Below are positions 17,385 to 25,831 of a DNA stretch of 64,000 nucleotides, in pieces. The position numbers and the translations under genes are program-made. The notes beneath the pieces were generated by a model. It searched no databases. It saw only the letters and a list, made by a program, of their open reading frames with translations, and had not been told where the DNA came from. The DNA is taken from contig NZ_RZNJ01000001.1 of NCBI RefSeq assembly GCF_003994485.1, forward strand, positions 189,765 to 253,764, written 5' to 3'. The DNA is from Arsenicitalea aurantiaca (lineage in GTDB: Bacteria > Pseudomonadota > Alphaproteobacteria > Rhizobiales > Devosiaceae). Numbering within the stretch: the stretch's first letter is position 1; the number at the start of each line of letters is the position of its first letter.

Positions 17385-18368
17385 ATGACCAAGTTCGTCC
17401 GTTCCGCCGCCGCCTCCCTCATCGCTCTCTCGGTCGCGCTGACCGGCGCCAGCGCGCAGGCCGCCACGCTCCGTCTCGGCCACGTCTTCGAGGCGACCCA
17501 CCCGTTCAACGTGGCCGCGCAGGAAGCCGCCGCGCAGTTCGAGACCTGCACGGGGGGCGCGCACCGCTTCGAGATCTACCCGGCGAGCCAGCTCGGCAGC
17601 GACGCGCAGCTGCAGGAGCAGATCATGATCGGTGGCGTCGATGCGACGCTGGCCGGCTTCATCTTCGCGGCCAATGCCTATCCGCCGCTGGCGCTCGCCG
17701 CGGCGCCCTTCGTCTTCCGCGACCGCGACCACGCCATGGCCTACATGCAGAGCGATCTCTTCAAGGAGGCTTGGGCCGGCTGGGAAGAGGCGACCGGGCA
17801 GCACATCCTCTCCTCGGGCTTTTTCGGCTTTTTCAACGTGACCTCGAACCGTCCGCTCGAGACCCCCGAGGACATGGCCGGGCTCAAGGTGCGCGTGCCC
17901 AACATGCCCATCTACATGGCCTTCCCCAATGCGGTGGGCGCGGCTCCGACCCCGATCGCGCTTCACGAGGTCTATCTGGCGCTGCAGCAGGGCGTGGCCG
18001 AGGGCTCGGTCAACGGGCTCTCCATGACCTATGCCAACCGCTTCTACGAAGTGCAGGACTATGTGAACCTGACCGGCCACATGGTGGATTTCACGCTCTT
18101 CATCGTCTCGGACATGGCCATGCAGCAGCTCGACGAGGCCGGCCAGCAATGCCTGACCGAGGCCGCCGAATTCTGGGGCGAGCGCGGCAGCCAGCTGCTG
18201 TTCGAACTCGAGGAGGGGCTCCGGGCCGAGCTCGAGGCGCAGGGTGCGCTGACCTTCAACGACGTCGACCGTGCCGCCTTCGAGGCGGCGAGCAAGGACG
18301 CGCAGGCGGCCTTCGCCGAGATGCAGGGCGCAACGCCCGAGGCGCTGCAGGCGATCCTCGACCTCTAG
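17385..18368 (+). CDS. dctP: TRAP transporter substrate-binding protein (DctP)
   Basis: 327 residues. A signal peptide (1-27, ASAQAATLRLGHVFE) precedes a TRAP solute-binding fold. The carboxylate-binding region shows GLKVRVPNMPIYMAF, including the conserved Arg, and the PTPIALHEVYLALQQGVAEGSVNG block. AAGGA precedes the ATG. It delivers a periplasmic carboxylate-bearing ligand to the DctQM permease encoded next. Position after the allantoin genes suggests a ureide or purine-derived acid, but the ligand cannot be read from sequence. Confidence 0.92.
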   Translation: MTKFVRSAAASLIALSVALTGASAQAATLRLGHVFEATHPFNVAAQEAAAQFETCTGGAHRFEIYPASQLGSDAQLQEQIMIGGVDATLAGFIFAANAYPPLALAAAPFVFRDRDHAMAYMQSDLFKEAWAGWEEATGQHILSSGFFGFFNVTSNRPLETPEDMAGLKVRVPNMPIYMAFPNAVGAAPTPIALHEVYLALQQGVAEGSVNGLSMTYANRFYEVQDYVNLTGHMVDFTLFIVSDMAMQQLDEAGQQCLTEAAEFWGERGSQLLFELEEGLRAELEAQGALTFNDVDRAAFEAASKDAQAAFAEMQGATPEALQAILDL

Positions 18369-18471
18369 GTCCGGGTCTGCCCCGCCGGGCATTGCTGCCC
18401 GACCACGCACGAAGCCATGCCGGCAGCGCCCGGCATGGCGGCACGCCCAGAAAGCCCGAGCGAGGTCGCCG

Positions 18472-18939
18472 ATGCCGCGTCGTATCCTCTCCTTCATCGC
18501 CGATCTGCAGGCGGAACGGATCCTCGGCGCGCTCGCGCTGCTGGCGATCTTCCTCGTCATGCTGGCCGGGGTCGTCCTGCGCTACGGGTTCTCGATCAGC
18601 CTCACCTGGTATGAGGAATTCTGCCGCTACGGGCTCATCCTCATCACCGCGCTCGGGATCGGGGCGGGGCTCAAGAACCGCACGCATATCCTGATCGACA
18701 CCGGCTACATGCCCGAGCGGCTGCGGCGGGCCGCGGCGCTGCTCGCCTATGGGGTGACGCTGGTGTTCCTCTGCTATCTCGCCTGGTACGCCTTCGGCCT
18801 CGCCAACACGCTGCGCACCTCGCGCAGCCCGGCGCTGCAATTGCCGACCGCCTGGTTCTACACCGCCTTCGCCGTGCTCTCGGTGGTCGGGGTCGTGCGC
18901 ATTCTCGAACGCGCCATCCGCGCCAGAAAGGGATCGTAG
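18472..18939 (+). CDS. dctQ: TRAP transporter small permease (DctQ)
   Basis: 155 residues with four hydrophobic helices. The family pattern is FLVMLAGVVLRYGFSISLTWYEEFCRYGLI. GIGAGLKNRTHILID follows, corresponding to the usual G-hydrophobic-HI-D block. A 103-bp gap separates it from dctP. It forms the membrane complex with DctM. Confidence 0.9.
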   Translation: MPRRILSFIADLQAERILGALALLAIFLVMLAGVVLRYGFSISLTWYEEFCRYGLILITALGIGAGLKNRTHILIDTGYMPERLRRAAALLAYGVTLVFLCYLAWYAFGLANTLRTSRSPALQLPTAWFYTAFAVLSVVGVVRILERAIRARKGS

Positions 18940-18946
18940 CCCGCCC

Positions 18947-20218
18947 ATGCTGCTGCTTTTTTCCAGCCTCATCATCCTCATGCTGATCGGCACGCCGGTG
19001 TTCGCGGCGATCGGCGCGGCGTCGCTGCTCTACATGTTCGTCAACGGGCTCAATCCGCTCGTCGCGGTGCAGCGCATGGTGGCAGGGGTCGACAGCTTCA
19101 CGCTTCTGGCGGTGCCGTTTTTCATCCTCGCCGGCATGCTGATGAACGCTTCCAACGTGACGGACCGGCTCTTCAACTTCGCCAATTCCATGGTGGCGCA
19201 CTGGCGGGGCGGGCTCGGGCACGTCAACGTCTATGGGAGCCTCATCTTTTCGATGATGAGCGGATCGGCGATGGCGGATGCGGCGGGGCTGGGCGCCATC
19301 CAGCTGCGCGCGATGCGCGAGCGCGGCTACGACACCGGCTTTGCGGTGGGCACGACGGCAGTGACGACGATCCTTGCGGGCATCATCCCGCCGAGCCTCG
19401 CGCTCGTCGTCTACGGGTTCGTGGCCAATGTGTCGGTGGGGCGGCTCTTTCTTGCGGGGATCGTGCCGGGGCTCCTTTGCGCGCTCTTCATGCATATTGC
19501 GATCTTCATCTATGCGGGCATGCGCGGCATGCCGACCGAGCCGCGCCAGGGCTGGGGCGAGCGGGGGCGGGCGTTCCTGCACGGGGTGCCGGCGCTCCTG
19601 ATGCCGGTGATCATCATCGGGTCGATTTCGCTCGGCATCGCGACACCCACCGAGGCCGCGGCGCTGGCGAGCGCCTATGCGCTGCTCCTGGGCGCGGTTT
19701 TCTACCGGACGCTCGACCTCAGGGGGATCGGCAAGGTGTTCGTCGAGACCTTCGAGCTCACCGCGACGATCATGATCATGATTGCGGCCTCGATGCTGTT
19801 CGGCTGGATCCTCGTCTACGAAAACGTGGCGCGCGATTTCGCGCAGCTGCTGATCGGGTTTGCGAGCGAGCCCTGGCAGCTGATGGCGGTGCTCGTCATC
19901 CTGCTGCTCATCTGCGGAATGTTCCTCGACAATCTCGTCGTCATCCTGATCACGACGCCCATCCTGATGCCGGCGGTGACCCAGTTCGGGATCGATCCGG
20001 TGCAGTTCGGGATCATCATGGTGCTGACGGTGATGATCGGGCTGATGACGCCGCCGATCGGGATGGTGCTGTTCGTCGTGACGCGGCTCGCGGGCATGCC
20101 CTATCTCAAGGGCTTTATCGCCTGCATCCCGTTCCTCATCCCGGTGCTGGCGGTGATCCTCTTGCTGATCCTCGTGCCGGACGTCGCGCTTGCGCTGCCG
20201 CGCTGGCTGATGGGCTAG
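18947..20218 (+). CDS. dctM: TRAP transporter large permease (DctM)
   Basis: 423 residues, about 12 membrane helices. Signature segments are GSAMADAAGLGAIQLRAM, TTILAGIIPPSLALVVYG, ATPTEAAALASAYALLLG and LMTPPIGMVLFVV, the standard DctM substrate and Na+-site loops. Starts 7 bp after dctQ. Its TAG stop lies in a CTAG that also encodes the stop of the convergent IclR gene. Couples substrate import to a Na+ or proton gradient. Confidence 0.93.
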   Translation: MLLLFSSLIILMLIGTPVFAAIGAASLLYMFVNGLNPLVAVQRMVAGVDSFTLLAVPFFILAGMLMNASNVTDRLFNFANSMVAHWRGGLGHVNVYGSLIFSMMSGSAMADAAGLGAIQLRAMRERGYDTGFAVGTTAVTTILAGIIPPSLALVVYGFVANVSVGRLFLAGIVPGLLCALFMHIAIFIYAGMRGMPTEPRQGWGERGRAFLHGVPALLMPVIIIGSISLGIATPTEAAALASAYALLLGAVFYRTLDLRGIGKVFVETFELTATIMIMIAASMLFGWILVYENVARDFAQLLIGFASEPWQLMAVLVILLLICGMFLDNLVVILITTPILMPAVTQFGIDPVQFGIIMVLTVMIGLMTPPIGMVLFVVTRLAGMPYLKGFIACIPFLIPVLAVILLLILVPDVALALPRWLMG

Positions 20219-21129
20219 GCCTTCGAGCCGGCGCGCGGGAAATTCTGGGGCGGGCGACCGCCGATGGCGCGATGGATCTCCCCCACCGCCGCGATCAGCG
20301 CGCGGGCGACCTCGCCCTGGCGGGCGGTGATGTCGGGGGTGAGGCCCACGCAATCGAGGATGTAGACGACCTGCCCGGCATTGTCGAAAATCGGTAGCGC
20401 GATGGCGGCGATGCCGAGGGTGAACTCGTCGACGCTGAGCGCATAGCCGCGCTCGCGCGTCAGCTCGAGCTGGCGCCACACGCCCTGCATGCTCGTGACC
20501 GATGAGGGGGTGTAGGAGACCGGCGTCCATCCGGCGAGCCAGGCCTCGACCTCCTCGGCGTCAACCCAGGCGAGCAGGGCCTTCATGTGGGCGCTGGTGT
20601 CGCGCGGGTAGTGATGGCCGACGGGGTAGGAGATTTCGAGCTGGCCGGGCGCGTTGGCCTTCTCGACGACGACGAAGCCGCCATCGGCGTGGGGCTCGGA
20701 AAGGATGCAGGAGGTGCCCGTCTGCAGCGGCAGCTCCTGGACGATGGAATTGACCACGAAGAGCGGGGAGGCCTGCAGCGTGATCGAGGAGACGTCGCGC
20801 AGGATGCCGGTGCCCAGCTCATAGGTCTTGAGATCGGGATTGAAGTGCAGCCAGCCATGATGGACGAGCGTGCGCAGGATCGAGAAGCAATGGCTCTTGG
20901 TGATCCCGGTGTCCTCGATGATCGCCGAGAGGGTCACCGCGCGCGGCTGCTGGTTGATGAAGGCGAGGATCTGGATCGCCTTGTGCACGGCGGGCACGAG
21001 ATTGGGCCCCGAAATATCGGCATCCCCGAGCGTCCAGCGCTGGCCGTCATTGCGCAGTTCCTCATAGCGCATCTGCGCCGTTGCTGCCTTGAGCGCCACG
21101 GCGCCCGCACGATGACTTGGCCCGGCCAT
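20215..21129 (-). CDS. IclR family transcriptional regulator
   Basis: 304 residues, longer than usual because of a ~45-residue N-terminal extension. The winged helix (~47-110) reads VHKAIQILAFINQQPRAVTLSAIIEDTGITKSHCFSILRTLV. The effector domain (~130-295) has the IclR C-terminal pattern SCILSEPHADGG and GYALSVDEFTLGIAAIALPIFD. GGAGG before 21129 supports this start over one 63 nt upstream. Convergent with dctM, it probably controls the TRAP/ureide genes. The ligand is unknown. Confidence 0.88.
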   Translation of the reverse strand: MAGPSHRAGAVALKAATAQMRYEELRNDGQRWTLGDADISGPNLVPAVHKAIQILAFINQQPRAVTLSAIIEDTGITKSHCFSILRTLVHHGWLHFNPDLKTYELGTGILRDVSSITLQASPLFVVNSIVQELPLQTGTSCILSEPHADGGFVVVEKANAPGQLEISYPVGHHYPRDTSAHMKALLAWVDAEEVEAWLAGWTPVSYTPSSVTSMQGVWRQLELTRERGYALSVDEFTLGIAAIALPIFDNAGQVVYILDCVGLTPDITARQGEVARALIAAVGEIHRAIGGRPPQNFPRAGSKA

Positions 21130-21245
21130 AGTTCCTCCAGATCTAGTCTGGGTGTGGCGCATTTGCGGGCAGGGGGCAAGATGAATGTGCAACAGCGCCC
21201 CAGAAGCGTGGACGGGGGTACGAACGCGATGCCCGAGAAGGGGGT

Positions 21246-21296
21246 TTGACAGGCGCGACCGGCCCTCGTTAAAACATGATCATCATAATCATGTTT
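21246..21296 (+). promoter_or_regulatory. Promoter of the TonB operon with an IRO-box-like palindrome
   Basis: TTGACA at 21246-21251 and TTAAAA at 21269-21274 are 17 bp apart. A perfect inverted repeat AAACATGAT-N7-ATCATGTTT (21272-21296) overlaps the -10. Its core is TGA-N9-TCA (21277-21291), the described pattern of the iron-responsive operator bound by RirA in rhizobia. This predicts repression by iron of the exb/ton genes. Confidence 0.6.
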
Positions 21297-21307
21297 ATGG
21301 GTCGGCG

Positions 21308-21727
21308 ATGAGAAGCGTATGTGCACTGGGGCTCGTGATGATGGCCGGGCTCGTCTCCCTGGGGCCGGCAATCGGCGCCGAAGGACGGTTGACGCTCGAC
21401 CTCAACGGGCTCGAGCCCATCGAGGCGGGGTGCCGCGCGACGTTTGTGGGGCATAACGGGCTCGCCGAGGACATCGCGCGGACCGGCTTCGAGATGGTTC
21501 TCTTTAGCCCCGAAGGGCTCGTGACGCGCATGGTGGTGCTCGATTTCGGCGCGCTCGACGCCGGACGCACCAAGGTGATGCAGTTCACCCTCGCCGGCAC
21601 CGAATGCGCGGGGATCGGGCGGGTGCTGATCAACGACGTGGAGCGCTGCGAGGGGCCGGCCGATGCGGGGGCGTGCCTCGGGGGTCTCGTTGCCGAAAGC
21701 CGTTCCGGCATTGCGTTCGGGCTTTGA
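21308..21727 (+). CDS. Exported protein of unknown function, first gene of the exbB-exbD-tonB operon
   Basis: 139 residues. A signal peptide (MRSVCALGLVMMAGLVSLGPAIG) is followed by a small beta-rich periplasmic domain with four Cys (AGCRATFVG, GTECAG, ERCEG, AGACLGG), probably two disulfides. I do not recognise a characterised family member. Similar small exported proteins precede exbB in other alphaproteobacterial TonB loci. Its stop is 1 bp before the exbB start, so co-translation is likely. Confidence 0.75.
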   Translation: MRSVCALGLVMMAGLVSLGPAIGAEGRLTLDLNGLEPIEAGCRATFVGHNGLAEDIARTGFEMVLFSPEGLVTRMVVLDFGALDAGRTKVMQFTLAGTECAGIGRVLINDVERCEGPADAGACLGGLVAESRSGIAFGL

Positions 21728-21728
21728 G

Positions 21729-22445
21729 ATGAGCAGCTTCGGGTCCGAGCTTTTCGTGCAGCTGACGGCGATCCTCGCCCTTGGCGGTCCGGTCGTCGCG
21801 CTCCTGATCGCGCTTTCCGTCATTGCGGTGGCGCTCATCCTCATCAAGCTCGTGCAGTTTGTGGGCGCGGGCGTCGGCCGCTGGGGGCGGGCGCGGGAGG
21901 CGCTCGAACTCTGGCGGGCAGGACGGCGCGGCGAGGCGCTGGGCGCGGCGCAGCGCGACCGGTCGAGCGTCGGCGCGGCGCTCGCCCAGGGCATGGCGCT
22001 GCGGCTCGAGGGCGCGGAGCCCGCGCGCGTCGAGAGCGAAATGGCGCGGATCGCCACGGGGCGGCTCCATGAGCTGCAGAAGGGGTTTCGGGCGCTCGAC
22101 GCCATCGCGCAGATCTCCCCGCTGCTCGGGCTTTTCGGAACCGTGCTCGGCATGATCGAGGCCTTCCAGGCGATGCAGGGGGCGGGGGCCGCGATCGACC
22201 CTTCGGTGCTTGCGGGCGGAATCTGGGTGGCGCTTTTGACGACGGCGGTGGGGCTCGGGGTCGCGATGCCGGTTTCGGTGGTGCTGACGCTGCTTGAAAC
22301 GCGGGTGGACAATGAACGGGTAGCGCTCGAGGCGATCGTGACCGAGTGGCAGAACCTGCCGGCCCATTCCGATGAGCGGTCGGGCCGGATGGCAGGGACG
22401 CGGACTGCACCGATCGTCGCCGGAGATTTTGCCCATGCGCATTGA
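21729..22445 (+). CDS. exbB: MotA/TolQ/ExbB proton channel protein
   Basis: 238 residues, three membrane helices (~12-42, ~125-150, ~165-190). The family core LDAIAQISPLLGLFGTVLGMIEAFQAM and GIWVALLTTAVGLGVAMPVSVVLTLLE is clear. The cytoplasmic loop between helices 1 and 2 is Arg/Ala-rich. It forms the pentameric proton channel that, with ExbD, energises TonB. The start follows the previous stop by 1 bp. Confidence 0.9.
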   Translation: MSSFGSELFVQLTAILALGGPVVALLIALSVIAVALILIKLVQFVGAGVGRWGRAREALELWRAGRRGEALGAAQRDRSSVGAALAQGMALRLEGAEPARVESEMARIATGRLHELQKGFRALDAIAQISPLLGLFGTVLGMIEAFQAMQGAGAAIDPSVLAGGIWVALLTTAVGLGVAMPVSVVLTLLETRVDNERVALEAIVTEWQNLPAHSDERSGRMAGTRTAPIVAGDFAHAH

Positions 22446-22821
22446 GACGGTGCGACGGCGGCGGCGGCCCTTGTCGCTGACCTCGCTGATCGACGTCATC
22501 TTCCTCCTCCTGCTCTTTTTCATGCTGACCTCGACCTTCTCGCGCTATGCGGAAATTCCGGTCTCGGGCGGGCGTGCGGGAATGGCAGCGGGCGCCGAGG
22601 CGATGGGCATCATCGTGCAGCTCGATGCGGCGGGGGGCTGGACGCTCAACGGGCAGACCGTCGGGGATGCAGAGCTTGCGCCCGAGTTCGCGCGGCTCGC
22701 CGGGCTCGGGGCGACAGGGGCGGTGCTGCTGCCGCGCAGCGCCGTCTCGACGCAAACGCTGGTCGACGGGCTCGAGACGCTGCGACGGGCGACTGCGCTG
22801 CCGATCACGCTGGCGCGCTAG
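22435..22821 (+). CDS. exbD: ExbD/TolR family protein (first of two)
   Basis: 128 residues. The single membrane helix carries the proton-relay Asp: LTSLIDVIFLLLLFFMLTST (~17-36). The periplasmic domain is ~90 residues. It overlaps exbB by 11 bp. The presence of two exbD-like genes in tandem suggests a heteromeric dimer in the channel pore. Confidence 0.9.
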   Translation: MRIETVRRRRRPLSLTSLIDVIFLLLLFFMLTSTFSRYAEIPVSGGRAGMAAGAEAMGIIVQLDAAGGWTLNGQTVGDAELAPEFARLAGLGATGAVLLPRSAVSTQTLVDGLETLRRATALPITLAR

Positions 22822-22830
22822 GAGAGGGCG

Positions 22831-23220
22831 ATGAAACTGCCGCGGCCCGAGGCCCGCCGACCCCAGGAAACGGCGATCGCGCTCATCAATGTCGTTTTTC
22901 TGATGCTGATCTTCTTTCTGGTCGCCGGAACCATCGCGCCGCCGAGCGCGCCCGGAGTGACGCTCGCGGTTTCGACCGATGCCCCGCAGGCGCCCCCGAA
23001 CGTCGCGCTCCAGATCGACGCCGAGGGCGGGCTCAGCTGGCAAGGCGTTCCGACACGCATGGAGGATTTTGTTGCGCGCTATCAGCCCCGCGAAGGCGAA
23101 AGCCTCAGGATCGGCGCGGACCGCGCGCTGCCGGCCGAGGCGCTGATCGATAGTCTGGGGGCGCTGCGGGCGGCGGGGATCACCGGGATCGTGCTCGTCA
23201 CCGAACGGCCGGCGCGATGA
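22831..23220 (+). CDS. exbD: ExbD/TolR family protein (second of two)
   Basis: 129 residues. The predicted membrane helix reads IALINVVFLMLIFFLVAGTI. The conserved proton-relay Asp of ExbD (LIDVIF in the upstream copy) is replaced by Asn here (LINVVF, Asn21), so this copy may not relay protons. GGAGAGGG precedes the ATG, and the stop overlaps the tonB start by ATGA. Confidence 0.88.
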   Translation: MKLPRPEARRPQETAIALINVVFLMLIFFLVAGTIAPPSAPGVTLAVSTDAPQAPPNVALQIDAEGGLSWQGVPTRMEDFVARYQPREGESLRIGADRALPAEALIDSLGALRAAGITGIVLVTERPAR

Positions 23221-24170
23221 GGCGGCGGCTCTGGCTTCCGGCGCTCGTTGTTTCGGTCGGGCTCCATGCGGGGCTTGCCGCGGCCTTCCTGCCCGATGCG
23301 CCGAGCGTCGAAATTGCCGGGGGCGGCGGGGGCGAGATCGCGCTTTTGGGGAGCGCCTTCGAGGATGCGGTGATCGCGGGCGGGCCCGAAATGCTCGCGT
23401 CCGAAACCCCGAAAGGCGATCCGCTAGAGGATCGGGCGCTGCCGGTCGAGCCGGTATCTGCCGCGCCGACGCCACGTGCGGTCGCCGAGCCGGTAAGGGC
23501 CGAGGCAGAGACCCGAGCCGCCATTGACGCTGCAAGCGCCGATCCGATCGATCCCGACAGTCTCGCCGTGCTGATGGCGGAGGGGGATGCCGGCCAAGTG
23601 CTCAAGGCCGATCCGCCGGAGCGCCAGGTGCTCGAGGCTGAGGCCCCGGACGATAGCGCGGCCGTGCCGCGGACCATGCCGGCAGGCCTGCGCGAGAGGG
23701 CGCGGGTGGCAGAGCCTGCCCCGGCGCGGGAGCGCACACCCGAGCGGCCGACCGAGCGGGCGGCGCAAAGGGCGCCGGCGGGCGCGGGGGGCGCGGCGGC
23801 GGCCGACGCGCGGCGCGGCATCGAAACCGGCAGTGCATCGGGAACGGCGGCGAGTGCCCGGGCCGGCAGCGGGGGCGGGGCAGGCAATGCCGCGGTTTCG
23901 AATTATCCGGGGCGCGTCGTGACGGCGCTGCGCCGGGCGCTCCGCTACCCCTCGGCCGCGCGGGGGGCGACCGGGGAGGCGCAGGTGCGCTTCACGGTCG
24001 GCGCGGGCGGACAGGTGCTGGGCGTCGGGCTCGCGCAGAGCTCGGGCAATGCCGCGCTCGACGTCGCAGCCATCGCGACGGTCCAACGCGCGGCGCCCTT
24101 TCCCCCGATCCCGCCCGAGGCGGGGCGCAGCGAATGGAGCTTCACCCTGCCGCTCGGCTTCATGCGCTAG
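23217..24170 (+). CDS. tonB: Energy transducer TonB
   Basis: 317 residues. A short N-terminal anchor (ALVVSVGLHAGLAAAFL), with the S-x3-H arrangement typical of TonB, is followed by a ~180-residue Ala/Glu/Pro-rich spacer. The C-terminal TonB domain (~230-315) reads YPGRVVTALRRALRYPSAARG and EAQVRFTVGAGGQVLGVGL. It spans the periplasm to drive outer-membrane receptors. No TonB-dependent receptor gene lies in this window, so it serves a receptor encoded elsewhere, plausibly for iron or haem. Confidence 0.9.
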   Translation: MRRRLWLPALVVSVGLHAGLAAAFLPDAPSVEIAGGGGGEIALLGSAFEDAVIAGGPEMLASETPKGDPLEDRALPVEPVSAAPTPRAVAEPVRAEAETRAAIDAASADPIDPDSLAVLMAEGDAGQVLKADPPERQVLEAEAPDDSAAVPRTMPAGLRERARVAEPAPARERTPERPTERAAQRAPAGAGGAAAADARRGIETGSASGTAASARAGSGGGAGNAAVSNYPGRVVTALRRALRYPSAARGATGEAQVRFTVGAGGQVLGVGLAQSSGNAALDVAAIATVQRAAPFPPIPPEAGRSEWSFTLPLGFMR

Positions 24171-24182
24171 GGCGTGAAGAGG

Positions 24183-24884
24183 TCAGGCGGGGGCGGCGAG
24201 GCCTTGGGCGAGCATGCGTTCGACGAGGCGCTCGCGGGCGGCGGTGACGTGGGCGTAGACGGCTTCGCTGCAGGCGCCCGGATCGCGGGCGATGAGGGCG
24301 TCCATGATCGCCTGGTGCTCGGCGGCGACGAGGGGGCGGTCGGCATCGCGATAGCCCGAGAGATCGGACCCGAAGGTGCGCACGACGAGGGTTCGCCCCT
24401 CGAGCGCGTGGAGCGCCTCGGGATTGCCGGCAATGGCATAGAGCGCGGAATGGAAGCGCACATTGGTCTCGGTGGCGGCGAGGCGGTCGGGGGCGTCGAG
24501 ATCGGACAGGAAGCGGGCGTGGAGGGCGGCGAGGGCTTCGACATCGGCGTCGGTGCCCTGTTCGACCGCCCGGCGGGCAAGCAGGGATTCGATGCCGATG
24601 CGGATGTCGTAGACGTTGCGGATGTAGCGCGTGGTGATCTCCGCGATGCGGAAGCCCTTGTGGGCGTGGGAGGCGACGACGCCCTCGCCCTCGAGCTGGC
24701 GCAGCGCCTCGCGCACGGGCATGTGGCTGACCCCGTAGCGGCTGGTCAGCAATTCGATGGTCAGATGCGTGCCGGGGTTGAAGGCGCGTGAGAAGAGATC
24801 GCGCACGATGGCGCGCTTGACGCGCACATAGGTCGGCTCGTTGAGCGGGGTGCCGGCGAGCGGCGATGGGGCGAACTGGGACAG
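24183..24884 (-). CDS. GntR family transcriptional regulator, FCD subfamily
   Basis: Winged helix in the first ~75 residues (NPGTHLTIELLTSRYGVSHMPVREALRQLEGEGVV), then an FCD domain (RNVYDIRIGIESLLARRAV, VRFHSALYAIAGNPEAL, EHQAIMDALIARD). The start is uncertain. The frame is open to an ATG at 25079, which would overlap the divergent DUF72 gene and add ~65 featureless residues. A CTG at 24884 with GGAG 9 nt upstream gives a normal 233-residue protein. A GTG at 24827 would cut into the domain. Target genes unknown; convergent with tonB. Confidence 0.82.
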   Translation of the reverse strand: MSQFAPSPLAGTPLNEPTYVRVKRAIVRDLFSRAFNPGTHLTIELLTSRYGVSHMPVREALRQLEGEGVVASHAHKGFRIAEITTRYIRNVYDIRIGIESLLARRAVEQGTDADVEALAALHARFLSDLDAPDRLAATETNVRFHSALYAIAGNPEALHALEGRTLVVRTFGSDLSGYRDADRPLVAAEHQAIMDALIARDPGACSEAVYAHVTAARERLVERMLAQGLAAPA

Positions 24885-25033
24885 CTTCCGGGCTCCGAGG
24901 CGAAGGGCCCCGCAGGGCCGGTCTGCCGATCCTTTAGCCGATGATCGCGATGGGTCCAATGCGGGGCGGCAGGAATCGGCTGGAGACGATGGGCGGGCAT
25001 GATAGGCTCGGGCGACGATGGCAGGAGGATGCG

Positions 25034-25828
25034 ATGGCGGGCACGATACGGGTCGGGGTGGGCGGCTGGACCTTCGCACCCTGGCGCGGGCGGTTTTATC
25101 CCGAGGACCTGACGCAGAAGCGCGAGCTCGAATATGCGAGCCGGGCGCTCACCAGCATCGAGATCAACGGCACGTTCTACGGGTCGCAGAAGCCGGAGAG
25201 CTTTGCCAAATGGCGCGAGGAGACGCCCGAGGGGTTCGTCTTTTCGCTCAAGGGCCCGCGCTATGCGACCAATCGCAAGGTGCTGGCGGAAGCAGGGGAG
25301 TCGATCGAGCGGTTCGTCAATGGGGGGATCGTGAAACTCGAGGATCGGCTCGGGCCGATCAACTGGCAATTGGCGGCGACCAAGCAATTCGACGCGGAGG
25401 ATTTCGAGGCGTTCCTCAAGCTGCTGCCGAAATCGGTGGAGGGGATCGCGCTGCGCCATGTGGTGGAGGCGCGCCATCCGAGCTTCGCGGTGCCCGAGGC
25501 GATCGCGCTTATGCGCCGGCACGGGGTGGGGCTGGTAGTGGCGGGGGACAGCGACTATCCGCTGATCCCCGACCTCACGGCCGATTTCGTCTATCTGCGC
25601 ATCATGGGCGCGCGCGAGGAGGTGCCGGGCGGGTATGACGCGGACGAAGTTTCCCGTTGGGCGGAGCGGGTGCGGGCCTATGCGGAGGGCCGTGTGCCCG
25701 ATGGGTTCGAGGCGATTGCGCCGGAGGGGGCCGAAGCCGGCCCCCGCGACGTGTTCGTCTATTTCATCTCCGGCTTCAAGCCGGCCAACCCCGATGCCGC
25801 CAGGGCCCTGATCGCCGCGCTGGGCTGA
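25034..25828 (+). CDS. DUF72 domain-containing protein
   Basis: 264 residues of the YecE/DUF72 TIM-barrel family. Typical segments are IRVGVGGWTFAPWRGRFYPEDL, SIEINGTFYGSQKPESFAKW, FVFSLKGPRYATNRK, and VFVYFISGFKPANPDAARAL near the end. Function is unresolved in the family; some members are linked to Fe-S biology or nucleic acid metabolism. AGGAGG 5 nt before the ATG fixes the start. It is divergent from the GntR gene and convergent with ngg. Confidence 0.88.
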   Translation: MAGTIRVGVGGWTFAPWRGRFYPEDLTQKRELEYASRALTSIEINGTFYGSQKPESFAKWREETPEGFVFSLKGPRYATNRKVLAEAGESIERFVNGGIVKLEDRLGPINWQLAATKQFDAEDFEAFLKLLPKSVEGIALRHVVEARHPSFAVPEAIALMRRHGVGLVVAGDSDYPLIPDLTADFVYLRIMGAREEVPGGYDADEVSRWAERVRAYAEGRVPDGFEAIAPEGAEAGPRDVFVYFISGFKPANPDAARALIAALG

Positions 25829-25831
25829 GGT

